Notes: a model not told the origin generated them from the letters alone. Positions 8,704-17,670 are shown, counted from the stretch's first letter. The stretch is DNA of 45,840 bases from Lachnospiraceae bacterium (GCA_004556565.1 SFGN01000017.1:1-45840), one strand, 5' to 3'. Made by a program: numbers and translations.

Positions 8704-10294
8704 TCAGATAAAAATCAGAGCAGGGCAGGACATTTCCGCGCTGAAAACTGCATTGCTCAAAACATTAAAAATCAAAAGCAATGAACTTCTGGATTTCAGG
8801 ATTATCCGGAAGTCCATCGATGCAAGGAAGAAACCGGATATTTATGAAGTTTATACGGTAGATGTGGAAGTTTTGCCGCCAATCGAAAATAAACTTGTCA
8901 AACGTATGAAAAATATCGTACAAAGAGTTGAGGAACAGCCTTATGTACTGCCCGGACACGGCTCTGAGAAAATGACGCTTCAGCCGGTGATCGTCGGGAG
9001 CGGTCCGGCGGGGCTGTTTTGTGCCCTGTTACTTTCACAGGAAGGGTATCGTCCTATTCTGGTGGAGCGTGGTGCACCGGTAGAAGAACGTGAAAAAGAT
9101 GTGGAAGAATTCTGGAGAACCGGAAGATTGAATCCGGCATCCAATGTCCAGTTCGGGGAGGGCGGAGCCGGGACATTTTCCGACGGAAAGCTCAATACGC
9201 TTGTCAAAGACAGCTGTGGGCGTAACCGTTATGTCCTCGAGACCTTTGTGAAATTCGGAGCACCTGAACAAATTTTATATGAGCAGAAGCCGCATATCGG
9301 GACAGAGATTTTGTCGGTTATTATCCGCAGGATGAGGGAAGAAATTATCCGCCTCGGCGGCACTGTACGTTTTCATACCCAGCTCACCGGGCTTTGTTTT
9401 GGCGATGCAAACAAACTTAAAGGTGTTATTGTTAATCAGGAAGAAAGAATAGATACGAACGTATGTGTGCTGGCTGTCGGACACAGCGCTCGGGACACAT
9501 TTCAGATGCTGTACGGGCTTGGCATCCCCATGCAGGCTAAATCATTTGCTGTTGGGGTAAGGATTGAGCATCCGCAGAGCATGATTCAGGTCGGACAGTA
9601 CGGAGAACAGATGGCGGATGCCATGCCTGCCGCGGCATATAAGCTGACGGAAAAACTGGAAAACGGACGGGGGGTATACACCTTCTGTATGTGTCCCGGC
9701 GGTTATGTGGTAAATGCTTCTTCAGAAGAAAACAGACTGGCCGTCAATGGAATGAGCTACAGTGCCCGTGCGGGTGTGAATGCCAACAGTGCGGTCATTG
9801 TTACGGTCACTCCTGAGGATTTTGGGGGGACTCACCCACTGTCAGGAATATCTTTTCAGCAAATGCTAGAGGAAAATGCATGGAAAGCAGGGGAAGGAAA
9901 AATTCCGGTCCAGTGCTTTGGGGATTTTTGCAGGAAGATGATAACGGAAAAATTCGGCGAGGTCATGCCTCAGACTAAAGGAAGCTGGAAAACTGCCGAT
10001 GTCCGTTCGATTTTTCCGCCGGAGATTTCAGATTCCCTGGAGCAGGGAATCCTGCAGATGGACAGAAAAATTAAGGGATTTGCAAGGCCGGACGCAGTGC
10101 TTTCCGGTGTTGAGAGCCGTACATCCTCTCCTGTCCGGATTTTGAGAAATGAAGAAATGGAGTGTACATTCGGCGGTATATATCCCTGTGGTGAAGGAGC
10201 CGGATATGCCGGTGGAATCACATCTGCGGCAATGGACGGCATGAAAGCGGCGGAAGCAATTATAAAGAAATATCGGTATGAACTGCGCCCCTGA
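8690..10294 (+). CDS. FAD-dependent dehydrogenase-like protein
   Basis: This 534-residue protein has an N-terminal domain of about 90 residues containing FRIIRKSIDARKK, then a Rossmann FAD motif VGSGPAGLFCALLLSQEG at about residues 104-121. It then has NPASNVQFGEGGAGTFSDGKL and a C-terminal FAD-binding stretch GGIYPCGEGAGYAGGITSAAMDG. This architecture matches a widespread family annotated as uncharacterised FAD-dependent dehydrogenase. The start at 8690 has AAAGGAGG eight bases upstream, inside the end of the preceding flavoprotein gene. Substrate is unknown. The pairing of two flavoproteins here is common in Clostridia and says little about role. Confidence 0.85.
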   Translation: MLRVNQIKIRAGQDISALKTALLKTLKIKSNELLDFRIIRKSIDARKKPDIYEVYTVDVEVLPPIENKLVKRMKNIVQRVEEQPYVLPGHGSEKMTLQPVIVGSGPAGLFCALLLSQEGYRPILVERGAPVEEREKDVEEFWRTGRLNPASNVQFGEGGAGTFSDGKLNTLVKDSCGRNRYVLETFVKFGAPEQILYEQKPHIGTEILSVIIRRMREEIIRLGGTVRFHTQLTGLCFGDANKLKGVIVNQEERIDTNVCVLAVGHSARDTFQMLYGLGIPMQAKSFAVGVRIEHPQSMIQVGQYGEQMADAMPAAAYKLTEKLENGRGVYTFCMCPGGYVVNASSEENRLAVNGMSYSARAGVNANSAVIVTVTPEDFGGTHPLSGISFQQMLEENAWKAGEGKIPVQCFGDFCRKMITEKFGEVMPQTKGSWKTADVRSIFPPEISDSLEQGILQMDRKIKGFARPDAVLSGVESRTSSPVRILRNEEMECTFGGIYPCGEGAGYAGGITSAAMDGMKAAEAIIKKYRYELRP

Positions 10295-10322
10295 TTTCAT
10301 AGAAAATTAAGATTAGATAGAC

Positions 10323-10351
10323 TATACACTATTTTTAAAGTGTGCTAAAAT
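10323..10351 (+). promoter_or_regulatory. Promoter for radC
   Basis: TATACA (10323-10328) and TAAAAT (10346-10351) are spaced by 17 bases, and TGC before the -10 gives an extended element. Transcription would begin near 10358. That rules out the upstream GTG at 10342 as a start and supports the ATG at 10393. Confidence 0.55.
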
Positions 10352-10392
10352 ATACCGCAGGGTGGGTTGCGGCTTTATCAGGCTGTAGGTAT

Positions 10393-11079
10393 ATGAATAA
10401 AATTAAAGATTTGAATCCGGACGAACGTCCGTATGAGAAGTGCGTAAAATTCGGAGCCGAGCATCTGACAGATGCTGAGCTGATCGCGATTTTGCTCCGT
10501 TCCGGGACAAGAGGAGAAAGTTCACTTTCTCTCGCCAACAGAATACTGCATCCTGTTTTTTCACAGGAAGGGATTTTATGTCTGCATCAATGGACTTATG
10601 AGCAGCTGATGCAGATTAAAGGAATCGGGCAGGTGAAGGCGGTACAGATTCTATGTCTTGCCGAGCTTGCAAAACGACTTGCAAAAGCGGATGCGGGACA
10701 GGAGCTGAATTTTAATTCTCCGGAAACAATTGCCAGATATTATATGGAAGACATGCGGCATCTCAAGCAGGAAAATATGAAGCTTTTGCTGTTGAACACA
10801 AAAGCAAGGTTGATTAGTGAATCAGATATTTCCCGCGGAACAATTAATTCTACAGTGATTTCACCAAGGGAATTATTTGTCGAGGCTCTTCATAAAAATG
10901 CAGTTTCTATTATTTTGCTGCATAATCATCCGAGCGGAGACCCGACGCCAAGCAAAGAAGATATTCTGATGACCAGAAGAGTCCGTGATGCCGGAAATAT
11001 GATTGGAATCGAACTTCTGGATCACATCGTGATTGGCAATAATTGTTATGTCAGCCTCAGGGAAAAAGGATTAATATAG
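10393..11079 (+). CDS. radC: RadC/YsxA-family JAMM-domain protein
   Basis: RadC-family proteins have an N-terminal helix-hairpin-helix region (IKGIGQVKAVQIL is visible) and a C-terminal JAB1/MPN/JAMM metalloprotease-like fold. The JAMM motif HxHx7SxxD is intact as HNHPSGDPTPSKED, preceded by the upstream Glu in ELFVEALHKNA. Length from the ATG at 10393 is 228 residues, normal for the family. An in-frame GTG at 10342 would add 17 residues but lies at the predicted -10 promoter. The name is historical: a role in DNA repair has not held up well. In many Clostridia radC precedes mreB; here mreC follows directly. Confidence 0.93.
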   Translation: MNKIKDLNPDERPYEKCVKFGAEHLTDAELIAILLRSGTRGESSLSLANRILHPVFSQEGILCLHQWTYEQLMQIKGIGQVKAVQILCLAELAKRLAKADAGQELNFNSPETIARYYMEDMRHLKQENMKLLLLNTKARLISESDISRGTINSTVISPRELFVEALHKNAVSIILLHNHPSGDPTPSKEDILMTRRVRDAGNMIGIELLDHIVIGNNCYVSLREKGLI

Positions 11080-11082
11080 GTC

Positions 11083-11134
11083 AACAGTTCAGCTGTCATG
11101 CAAGAACGTATGCCGTGGGCTGAACTGTTATAAT
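11083..11134 (+). promoter_or_regulatory. Palindrome-overlapped extended -10 promoter for mreC operon
   Basis: A perfect 11-bp inverted repeat, AACAGTTCAGC at 11083-11093 and GCTGAACTGTT at 11119-11129, brackets 25 bases. Its right arm runs into TGTTATAAT (extended -10, TATAAT at 11129-11134). No T-run follows, so it does not read as a normal terminator. It may be an operator or a radC 3' end structure. The inferred transcript start near 11141 leaves a leader of under 20 bases before mreC. Confidence 0.5.
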
Positions 11135-11157
11135 ATGCATTTATAAAGGTGGTTAAG

Positions 11158-12027
11158 ATGAAGAAGAAAAAGCAAGTATCTTTTAAAAATAAATACATAC
11201 TGATTTTTTTAACACTGGTATGTATTATGCTGATGCTTTTATCGGTTTTTTATGAAAAAATACAGGGACCGTTCCGCGTTGCCGCTAATCTTACAGTGGT
11301 TCCCATGCAGATGGGAATTAATCAGATCGGCGGATGGCTGGAAGATGCCGGTGAGAACTTTCAGACCATGAAGCAGATTCAGGAAGAAAATGAAAGGCTT
11401 CGTGAACAGGTCAATCAGCTTATTATGGATAATGCGAATCTTCAGGAAGACAAATACGAGCTGGAACGTCTGCAGGAGCTTTACAAGCTTGACCAGAATT
11501 ATGCGGAATATCCTAAGACCGGGGCGCATGTGATCGGAAAAGATACAGGAAACTGGTTCAGCACTTTCACGATCGATAAAGGTTCTTTGGACGGAATCCG
11601 TGTAGATATGAATGTCATTGCAGACGGAGGGCTTGTAGGTATTGTTGTCAAGACCGGCCCCACATGGTCTACGGTACGTTCTATTATTGATGATTCAAGC
11701 AATGTCAGCGGAATGGTGCTTTCTACTTCCGACAGATGTATTGTCCGGGGAGATCTTACCCTGATGAATGACGGCGAGATACGTTTCGAGCAGATGGAGA
11801 ATAATAATAATAAAATTGAAGTGGGAGAGCAGGTTGTCACATCCCATATCAGTGATAAATATCTGCAGGGAATCCTGATCGGTTATGTGAGTGAGGTGAC
11901 GGTTGATTCCAACAACCTGACACGTTCCGGCTGTATCACTCCTGCTGTAGATTTTAAAAATCTTCAGGAAGTTCTTGTCATCACAAAAACGAAGGCAGAC
12001 ATTACCGGAGTGGAGAATGATAATTAG
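11158..12027 (+). CDS. mreC: Rod shape-determining protein MreC
   Basis: MreC is a membrane-anchored, extracytoplasmic organiser of the elongation machinery and binds PBP2. The sequence has a Lys-rich N-terminus, one membrane helix (YILIFLTLVCIMLMLLSVFY), a coiled coil around IQEENERLREQVNQL, then the beta-barrel region with DGGLVGIVV and VVTSHISDKYLQGILIGYV. The ATG at 11158 is preferred because AAAGGTGG precedes it at the proper distance; a GTG nine bases upstream sits inside that ribosome site. Length is 289 residues, typical. mreD follows after 20 bases. The usual partner mreB is not upstream. Confidence 0.95.
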   Translation: MKKKKQVSFKNKYILIFLTLVCIMLMLLSVFYEKIQGPFRVAANLTVVPMQMGINQIGGWLEDAGENFQTMKQIQEENERLREQVNQLIMDNANLQEDKYELERLQELYKLDQNYAEYPKTGAHVIGKDTGNWFSTFTIDKGSLDGIRVDMNVIADGGLVGIVVKTGPTWSTVRSIIDDSSNVSGMVLSTSDRCIVRGDLTLMNDGEIRFEQMENNNNKIEVGEQVVTSHISDKYLQGILIGYVSEVTVDSNNLTRSGCITPAVDFKNLQEVLVITKTKADITGVENDN

Positions 12028-12047
12028 TTTCTGAAAGGAGTTAGCGT

Positions 12048-12590
12048 ATGAAGTCATTGAAGTCAATAAAAGTGAAACGGTTTGTCATATCTGTGGCAGG
12101 AGTCCTTATCGCATATCTGCTTCAGTGTACATTGTTTGACAAATTGTCTCTGGCTTCCGTTAAACCGAATCTTCTTTTAATCATCACTGCCGCTGCCGGG
12201 TTTATGCATGGTCCGAGAAAAGGAATGCTGACCGGATTTTTTTCCGGGCTTATCGTTGATATTATGTTTGGCAATGTCCTGGGATTTTATGCATTGATCT
12301 ATCTGTTGATCGGTTATGTTAACGGGAGATTTCAGCAGCTTTACTATAATGAAGATTTCCGGCTTCCGGCCTGTCTGATTGCAGGAAGCGAGGCCGCCTA
12401 TGGAATAGTAATCTATATTTTTATGTTTATGCTGCGTAGTGAATTTGATTTTTTATATTATCTGAGTCATATTATCTTACCGGAACTCATATATACTATA
12501 GTAGCGGCTATGGTATTGTATCCGCTGATATTGTTTATCAACAACAAACTTGACGCAGAAGAAAAAAGGAGTGCAGGCAAAATTGGTTAA
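12048..12590 (+). CDS. mreD: Rod shape-determining protein MreD
   Basis: MreD is a small polytopic membrane protein of the elongasome. This 180-residue product is almost wholly hydrophobic, with about five membrane segments, including FVISVAGVLIAYLLQCTLF, the LLLIITAAAGFMHGPRKGML stretch and a C-terminal LIYTIVAAMVLYPLILFI. The central Gly-rich FFSGLIVDIMFGNVLGFYAL is characteristic of the family. AAAGGAG lies just before the ATG. It ends inside the start of the PBP2 gene, so the two are translationally coupled. Function is inferred from family and position between mreC and PBP2. Confidence 0.92.
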   Translation: MKSLKSIKVKRFVISVAGVLIAYLLQCTLFDKLSLASVKPNLLLIITAAAGFMHGPRKGMLTGFFSGLIVDIMFGNVLGFYALIYLLIGYVNGRFQQLYYNEDFRLPACLIAGSEAAYGIVIYIFMFMLRSEFDFLYYLSHIILPELIYTIVAAMVLYPLILFINNKLDAEEKRSAGKIG

Positions 12591-15447
12591 GCACATTTTA
12601 AAACGCATAAGAGACGCAGTCATGCGGATTTTCCGTTCCCGGTTTTTTGTTTTGATACTTGCATTTTGTATCTTATTTTCCATTTTGATTAACAGGCTGT
12701 TTTATCTGCAGATTGTAAAAGGCGAATATTATATGGACAACTATAAGCTGCAGATTAAAAAGGTCAGGGACATACCGGGTACAAGAGGATGCATTTATGA
12801 CCGTAACGGAGAGCTGATCGCTTATAACGAACTGGCTTATTCTGTTACATTTGAAGATACCATTGCATTTGACAAAGACAGAAATGAAAATATGAACCGG
12901 ATTCTCGAAGATGTCATAGAAATCGTGGAATCTCACGGTGACTCTGTAATCAGTGATTTCGGTGTCGTACTGGACTCTGCCGGTAATTATCAGTTCTCAC
13001 AGACAAATGAGACGTTAAAGCTTCGTTTTATAGCGGACGTATATGGTAAAAAAACGATAGATGAGCTGAAACCGGAGCAAAAAAGAGCTACTGCAGCGGA
13101 AATTGTCCACTATCTTTGCACACATGAAGTGTATGGCTACGGAATTGATGATGAAAATCTGGATAAAGAATATGTTTTAAAGCTTGTCAATCTGCGCTAT
13201 GCAATCGGGCTGAACAGTTATCAACAGTATATTCCTACGGTCCTTGCCTCGGATGTCAGTGATGAGACAGCTGCTGCCATTATGGAAAATCTGGACAGGC
13301 TGCAGGGGGTCGACATCGAAGAAGAATCATTGCGCCGTTATACTGACAGTAAATATTTTGCGTCTATTATCGGATATACCGGAAAGATTTCTCAGGAAGA
13401 ATACGATGCGCTGGATGATGAACAAAAAGAAAGATATTCTTTATCTGATATCGTAGGAAAATCCGGACTGGAGCAGGCAATGGATGAAGTGCTGCAGGGA
13501 GATAAAGGGCGGATTGAGTTCTATGTCAACAGTGTCGGCAAGGTTACGGACACTGTAAATTATCAGGCTCAAGGGGTAGGAAATGACGTATACCTGACAA
13601 TAGATAAGAATCTTCAGATACGGACATATCAGCTTATTGAAGAGAAACTTGCAGGTATCATTCTCTCAAAGCTCTATAATGTTATGAATTATGATCCGAG
13701 TGTTGCTTCTGATTCAAAAGAGATTATTATTCCCGTAGATGATGCCTATTATGCTTTTATCGGGAATGAAATCATCGATGAAAGCCATTTTGGAAGTGCG
13801 GATGCGGGCCCTGCGGAGCAGGAGGTTTACTCCATTTTTAAAGACAGGAAGGATGTTGTGCTGGAGGCACTTAGAAATGAACTAAACGGCGGCACTCCTT
13901 ACTGTGATCTTTCTGCGGAAATGCAGGCTTACCTGGATTATACATCGATTACCCTTCTGCAGAAAAAGACACAGATTCTGATGATCGATGTCATTGATAC
14001 CTCTGATGAGGTGTATCAGGCATGGACAACAGAAGAAAACATCAGCCTGAATCAATATTTGAATTATGCAATTTCGAAGAACTGGATTGACACTTCTCTT
14101 TTGAGTGAATACATTTCATCTGAGAAGTATTCAAACTCATCAGAGACGTTCCAGGCAATAGTGAATTTTATTATAGAATATTTGGAGGAAGATAGTAGTT
14201 TCGACAAACTTCTTTATAAATATCTTATAAAATCAGGAAGTGTTACAGGAACGCAGATCTGCGCCATTACTTATGAACAGGGTGTACTTCCTATGGATGA
14301 GGGAAACTATAAGGGACTGCGAACAGGATCTGTGGATTCATTTTCATGGCTGTATTCTAAAATTGAGAATCTGGAGATTACTCCCGGACAGCTTGCCCTG
14401 GAGCCTTGTACCGGTTCGGCTGTAGTAAGTGACCCGAATACAGGTGAAGTCCTGGCATGTGTATCATATCCGGGTTACGATAATAACAGGCTGGCAAATA
14501 CGATGGATTCCGGATACTATAATCAGCTTGTGACCGGGCTTTCTCAGCCGTTTTATAATCGTGCGACACAGGAAACAACGGCTCCCGGCTCCACATATAA
14601 GATGCTCTCATCCGTTGCGGCCCTTACGGAAGGTGTTATTCAGGGGGATACATTTCTTGGATGCAGCGGTGAATTTACCCGTATCACACCAAGTCCGAAA
14701 TGTTGGGTATATCCCGGAGCACACGGGGCTTTGAATGTTGTTGGGGCAATTCAGAACTCTTGTAATAATTTCTTTTACGAAGTTGGATATCAGTTGGGAC
14801 TTGATTCTGAGGGAAATTACGACAGTGATATCGGAACGGACAAGCTGAGGAAATATGCGGAAGAATTCGGGCTTGGTGAGACTACAGGACTCGAAATCCC
14901 GGAAACAGAGCCACAGATTTCAGATGAATATTCGGTGTTGTCCGCGATCGGGCAGGGAACTAACAATTATACGGTCAGTCAGCTGAACCGTTATGTCGCG
15001 GCTATTGCTAATAAAGGGACTGTATATAAGCTGACACTTCTGAGTAAAACAACAGATTCCAACGGGAAAATTATTAAAAGTTATGAACCTGTTGTCACTA
15101 ATACTATAGATGAGGTTTCTGATGAGACATGGACGCTTGTACATGATGGTATGGAGGCCATGATTAATACTTCTACGACCTTTACCGGGCTGCAGATTTC
15201 TATGGCTGGTAAGACAGGTACGGCACAACAGAGTTCGCTTCATCCGGACCACGCGCTGTTTGTCGGATATGCACCTGCCGAAAATCCTGAAATTGCGATT
15301 GCTGTCCGTATTGCTAATGGTTACAGTTCAACTTATACGTCAGAAATTGCCAGAGATATTGTACGGGTAAAATATCAGCTTGCTGATATTAATCAATTGA
15401 TTACCGGAACTGCTGCCCAACTTGGAACAGCCATCAGCGGTGATTAA
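12583..15447 (+). CDS. mrdA: Class B penicillin-binding protein 2 (elongation transpeptidase)
   Basis: This is the monofunctional transpeptidase that cross-links lateral wall peptidoglycan with RodA. A short cytoplasmic tail and one membrane helix (FFVLILAFCILFSILINRLFY) come first, then the pedestal region containing IPGTRGCIYDRNGELIAYN. The catalytic motifs are S670-T-Y-K, S726-C-N and K877-T-G, counted from the TTG at 12583. That TTG has AAAAGGAG upstream and overlaps the mreD stop; GTG at 12571 and ATG at 12622 are alternatives. At about 954 residues it is much longer than the roughly 650 usual for PBP2, because of an extra region of about 250 residues (near 356-606) ahead of the transpeptidase core. 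Confidence 0.93.
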   Translation: MVKHILKRIRDAVMRIFRSRFFVLILAFCILFSILINRLFYLQIVKGEYYMDNYKLQIKKVRDIPGTRGCIYDRNGELIAYNELAYSVTFEDTIAFDKDRNENMNRILEDVIEIVESHGDSVISDFGVVLDSAGNYQFSQTNETLKLRFIADVYGKKTIDELKPEQKRATAAEIVHYLCTHEVYGYGIDDENLDKEYVLKLVNLRYAIGLNSYQQYIPTVLASDVSDETAAAIMENLDRLQGVDIEEESLRRYTDSKYFASIIGYTGKISQEEYDALDDEQKERYSLSDIVGKSGLEQAMDEVLQGDKGRIEFYVNSVGKVTDTVNYQAQGVGNDVYLTIDKNLQIRTYQLIEEKLAGIILSKLYNVMNYDPSVASDSKEIIIPVDDAYYAFIGNEIIDESHFGSADAGPAEQEVYSIFKDRKDVVLEALRNELNGGTPYCDLSAEMQAYLDYTSITLLQKKTQILMIDVIDTSDEVYQAWTTEENISLNQYLNYAISKNWIDTSLLSEYISSEKYSNSSETFQAIVNFIIEYLEEDSSFDKLLYKYLIKSGSVTGTQICAITYEQGVLPMDEGNYKGLRTGSVDSFSWLYSKIENLEITPGQLALEPCTGSAVVSDPNTGEVLACVSYPGYDNNRLANTMDSGYYNQLVTGLSQPFYNRATQETTAPGSTYKMLSSVAALTEGVIQGDTFLGCSGEFTRITPSPKCWVYPGAHGALNVVGAIQNSCNNFFYEVGYQLGLDSEGNYDSDIGTDKLRKYAEEFGLGETTGLEIPETEPQISDEYSVLSAIGQGTNNYTVSQLNRYVAAIANKGTVYKLTLLSKTTDSNGKIIKSYEPVVTNTIDEVSDETWTLVHDGMEAMINTSTTFTGLQISMAGKTGTAQQSSLHPDHALFVGYAPAENPEIAIAVRIANGYSSTYTSEIARDIVRVKYQLADINQLITGTAAQLGTAISGD

Positions 15448-15490
15448 TCAGGAATCTGATCAGGAAAATGTTGCAGGAGGAACATATAAT

Positions 15491-16282
15491 ATGGGAGAAG
15501 TAATTGTCATTACATCAGGAAAAGGAGGAGTCGGTAAAACAACGACGACTGCAAATATCGGAATAGGACTTGCACAGGCCGGGAAAAGTGTTGTGGTGAT
15601 TGACACGGATCTGGGGCTTCGCAATCTGGATGTCGTGATGGGACTTGAAAACAGAATAGTTTATAATCTGGTCGATGTGCTGGAAGGAAAATGCCGCATG
15701 AAACAGGCACTGATTCGTGACCAGCGTTACCCGGAACTCTGCCTTCTGCCTTCTGCACAGACTAAGGACAAGTCCGCAGTATCTCCGGAACAGATGAGAA
15801 AATTGGTAGCAGAACTCAGAGCCGATTTTGATTATATTTTACTGGACTGCCCTGCCGGAATCGAACAAGGCTTCCAGAATGCGATTGCCGGGGCGGACCG
15901 CGCTATCGTAGTTACGACACCGGAAGTTTCTGCGATCCGTGATGCAGACAGAATCATCGGTCTGCTGGAAACGAATGGAATCAGAAGAAACGACCTTATT
16001 ATCAACCGCCTGAGGATTGATATGGTAAAACGCGGGGATATGATGTCTGTGGAAGATGTGACAGAAATTCTTGCTATTGATCTGCTGGGTGTCATTCCGG
16101 ATGACGAACAGGTTGTGATTGCGACAAACCAGGGGGAAGCAATCATCGGAGAGGGAAGTAATTCCGGACGTGCATACCGGAATATCTGCGGCCGTATTCT
16201 GGGGGAAGATATTCCAATCCCCGATTTCACGAAAGAGGACGGAATACTGTCACGTTTCAGACATTTATTTAAAAAGAGTTAA
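15491..16282 (+). CDS. minD: Septum site-determining ATPase MinD
   Basis: MinD is a deviant-Walker P-loop ATPase that dimerises on the membrane and positions the division inhibitor. It shows SGKGGVGKTTTTANIG at the N-terminus, DTDLGLRNLDVVMG (switch I region) and DYILLDCPAG (Walker B). The C-terminus reads GILSRFRHLFKKS, an amphipathic membrane-targeting helix. The ATG at 15491 is chosen because GCAGGAGG precedes it; a longer reading frame from 15422 would overlap the PBP2 gene. Length is 263 residues. minE follows after 30 bases. No minC lies between the PBP2 gene and minD, although many Clostridia have it there. Confidence 0.96.
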   Translation: MGEVIVITSGKGGVGKTTTTANIGIGLAQAGKSVVVIDTDLGLRNLDVVMGLENRIVYNLVDVLEGKCRMKQALIRDQRYPELCLLPSAQTKDKSAVSPEQMRKLVAELRADFDYILLDCPAGIEQGFQNAIAGADRAIVVTTPEVSAIRDADRIIGLLETNGIRRNDLIINRLRIDMVKRGDMMSVEDVTEILAIDLLGVIPDDEQVVIATNQGEAIIGEGSNSGRAYRNICGRILGEDIPIPDFTKEDGILSRFRHLFKKS

Positions 16283-16312
16283 TAACGAAAAAGGTTAGGA
16301 GGCGCGGAGGTT

Positions 16313-16522
16313 ATGAGTGTACCTTCGGTTCAGATTGCAAAGGAAAGAATCAAATCTCTTGTAATTGCAGATCGAATGAAATGTACTCCGGATACCATTG
16401 AGAAACTGTCATCAGATATATATTATACGGTATCAAAATACATTGATGTCAAGCCTGAGCAGTTTCATGTAAAAATTACACGTTCAGATATTCTTATTAA
16501 ATATACAGGAGAAAAGAATTGA
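16313..16522 (+). CDS. minE: Cell division topological specificity factor MinE, lacking the membrane-targeting segment
   Basis: MinE displaces MinD from the membrane by stimulating its ATPase. The 69-residue product keeps the MinD-contact helix (VQIAKERIKSLVIADR) and the C-terminal dimer domain (IYYTVSKYIDVKPEQFHVKITRSD). The contact helix begins at about residue 6, so the usual N-terminal hydrophobic membrane-targeting piece (LDFF-like in E. coli) is absent. Reading upstream in the same frame reaches a TAA at 16283-16285 with no other start codon, so this is not a start-choice error. GGAGG sits just before the ATG. The stop overlaps the TTG start of rodA as TTGA. Confidence 0.9.
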   Translation: MSVPSVQIAKERIKSLVIADRMKCTPDTIEKLSSDIYYTVSKYIDVKPEQFHVKITRSDILIKYTGEKN

Positions 16523-17670
16523 AACTTTTTACACAAAAATTAAAACAACGATATCAATTAAAAGACTATAGATTCAGTCTGGTAATACTGGTTCTTGCAA
16601 TCTCTATTATCGGTATTTTTATGGTTGGGAGTGCTCAGTCTTCTCTTCAGAGCCGACAGATTCTCGGTGTAGCTGCAGGCTTTGCCGCCATGGTAGTCAT
16701 TTCACTCATTGACTATAACTGGGTATTGAACATGTACTGGATTTTATATGTGGTTAACCTTGTACTTTTGGTGGCTGTTCTGCTTTTCGGCGTTAATGTT
16801 AACGGGGCCACAAGATGGCTGAATCTCGGTTTTATTCAGTTTCAGCCATCGGATCTTACAAAAATAATTACGATACTTTTTTATGCCAGGTTTTTGTCAG
16901 ACCGGGAGAAGAAGATCAACGATATACGGACAATCATACAGGGAATCGCATTGATACTGCCTTCGCTTCTGCTGATTTACAAGCAGCCGAATCTTTCAAA
17001 CACAATATGCCTGGCAGTATTATTCTGCGTTCTTATGTATATGGGAGGTCTGAGTTATAAAATCATCGGTTCTATTCTTGCTGTTGTCGTTCCGGTGGTA
17101 GTTATTGTATTTATCATTGTTATCCAGCCGAACCAGCCGTTTCTTGAGCAGTATCAACAGAATCGTATTCTTGCGTGGCTTGAGCCTGAGAAGTACCAGT
17201 CGGACGAAGCATATCAGCAGCTTAACTCGATTATGGCGATCGGCTCAGGGCAGCTGACGGGAAAAGGGTATAACAGTACCGATACGACTTCTGTAAAAAA
17301 CGGGAACTTTATATCTGAACCGCAGACTGACTTTATTTTTGCGATTATTGGCGAAGAATTAGGATTTGTGGGTTGTTGTGCAGTCATAATTTTGTTATTA
17401 TTAATAGTAATAGATTGTATTTTAATCGGTATGCGGGCAAAAGACACCGGAGGGCGCATTATCTGCGGCGGAGTTGCTGCACTGATCGGAATCCAGAGTT
17501 TTATCAACATCAGTGTGGCTACCATGTTATTCCCGAACACGGGAATTTCGCTTCCTTTTGTCAGCTATGGACTGACTTCCGTGGTATGTTTTTTCATGGG
17601 AATCGGTTTTGTGCTGAACGTTGGTCTTCAGCCGGACAAATATAACAGTAAAGGAGAACATACAGCATGA
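16519..17670 (+). CDS. rodA: RodA-type peptidoglycan glycosyltransferase (SEDS family)
   Basis: SEDS proteins polymerise lipid II together with a class B PBP. This 383-residue protein has about ten membrane helices. Family landmarks include GATRWLNLGFIQFQPSD, the large extracytoplasmic loop with RILAWLEPEKYQSDEAYQQLNS and GSGQLTGKGYN, then SEPQTDFIFAIIGEELGFVG and the final NTGISLPFVSYGLTS. The start is TTG at 16519, overlapping the minE stop, with AGGAGAA upstream. RodA is preferred over FtsW or SpoVE because the gene lies in one cluster with mreC, mreD and PBP2. Its stop overlaps the mgsA start by four bases. Confidence 0.92.
   Translation: MKLFTQKLKQRYQLKDYRFSLVILVLAISIIGIFMVGSAQSSLQSRQILGVAAGFAAMVVISLIDYNWVLNMYWILYVVNLVLLVAVLLFGVNVNGATRWLNLGFIQFQPSDLTKIITILFYARFLSDREKKINDIRTIIQGIALILPSLLLIYKQPNLSNTICLAVLFCVLMYMGGLSYKIIGSILAVVVPVVVIVFIIVIQPNQPFLEQYQQNRILAWLEPEKYQSDEAYQQLNSIMAIGSGQLTGKGYNSTDTTSVKNGNFISEPQTDFIFAIIGEELGFVGCCAVIILLLLIVIDCILIGMRAKDTGGRIICGGVAALIGIQSFINISVATMLFPNTGISLPFVSYGLTSVVCFFMGIGFVLNVGLQPDKYNSKGEHTA

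Noticed and set aside
10342..10392. Upstream GTG start for radC
   Set aside because: It coincides with the predicted -10 element, so it would lie at or before the transcript start.
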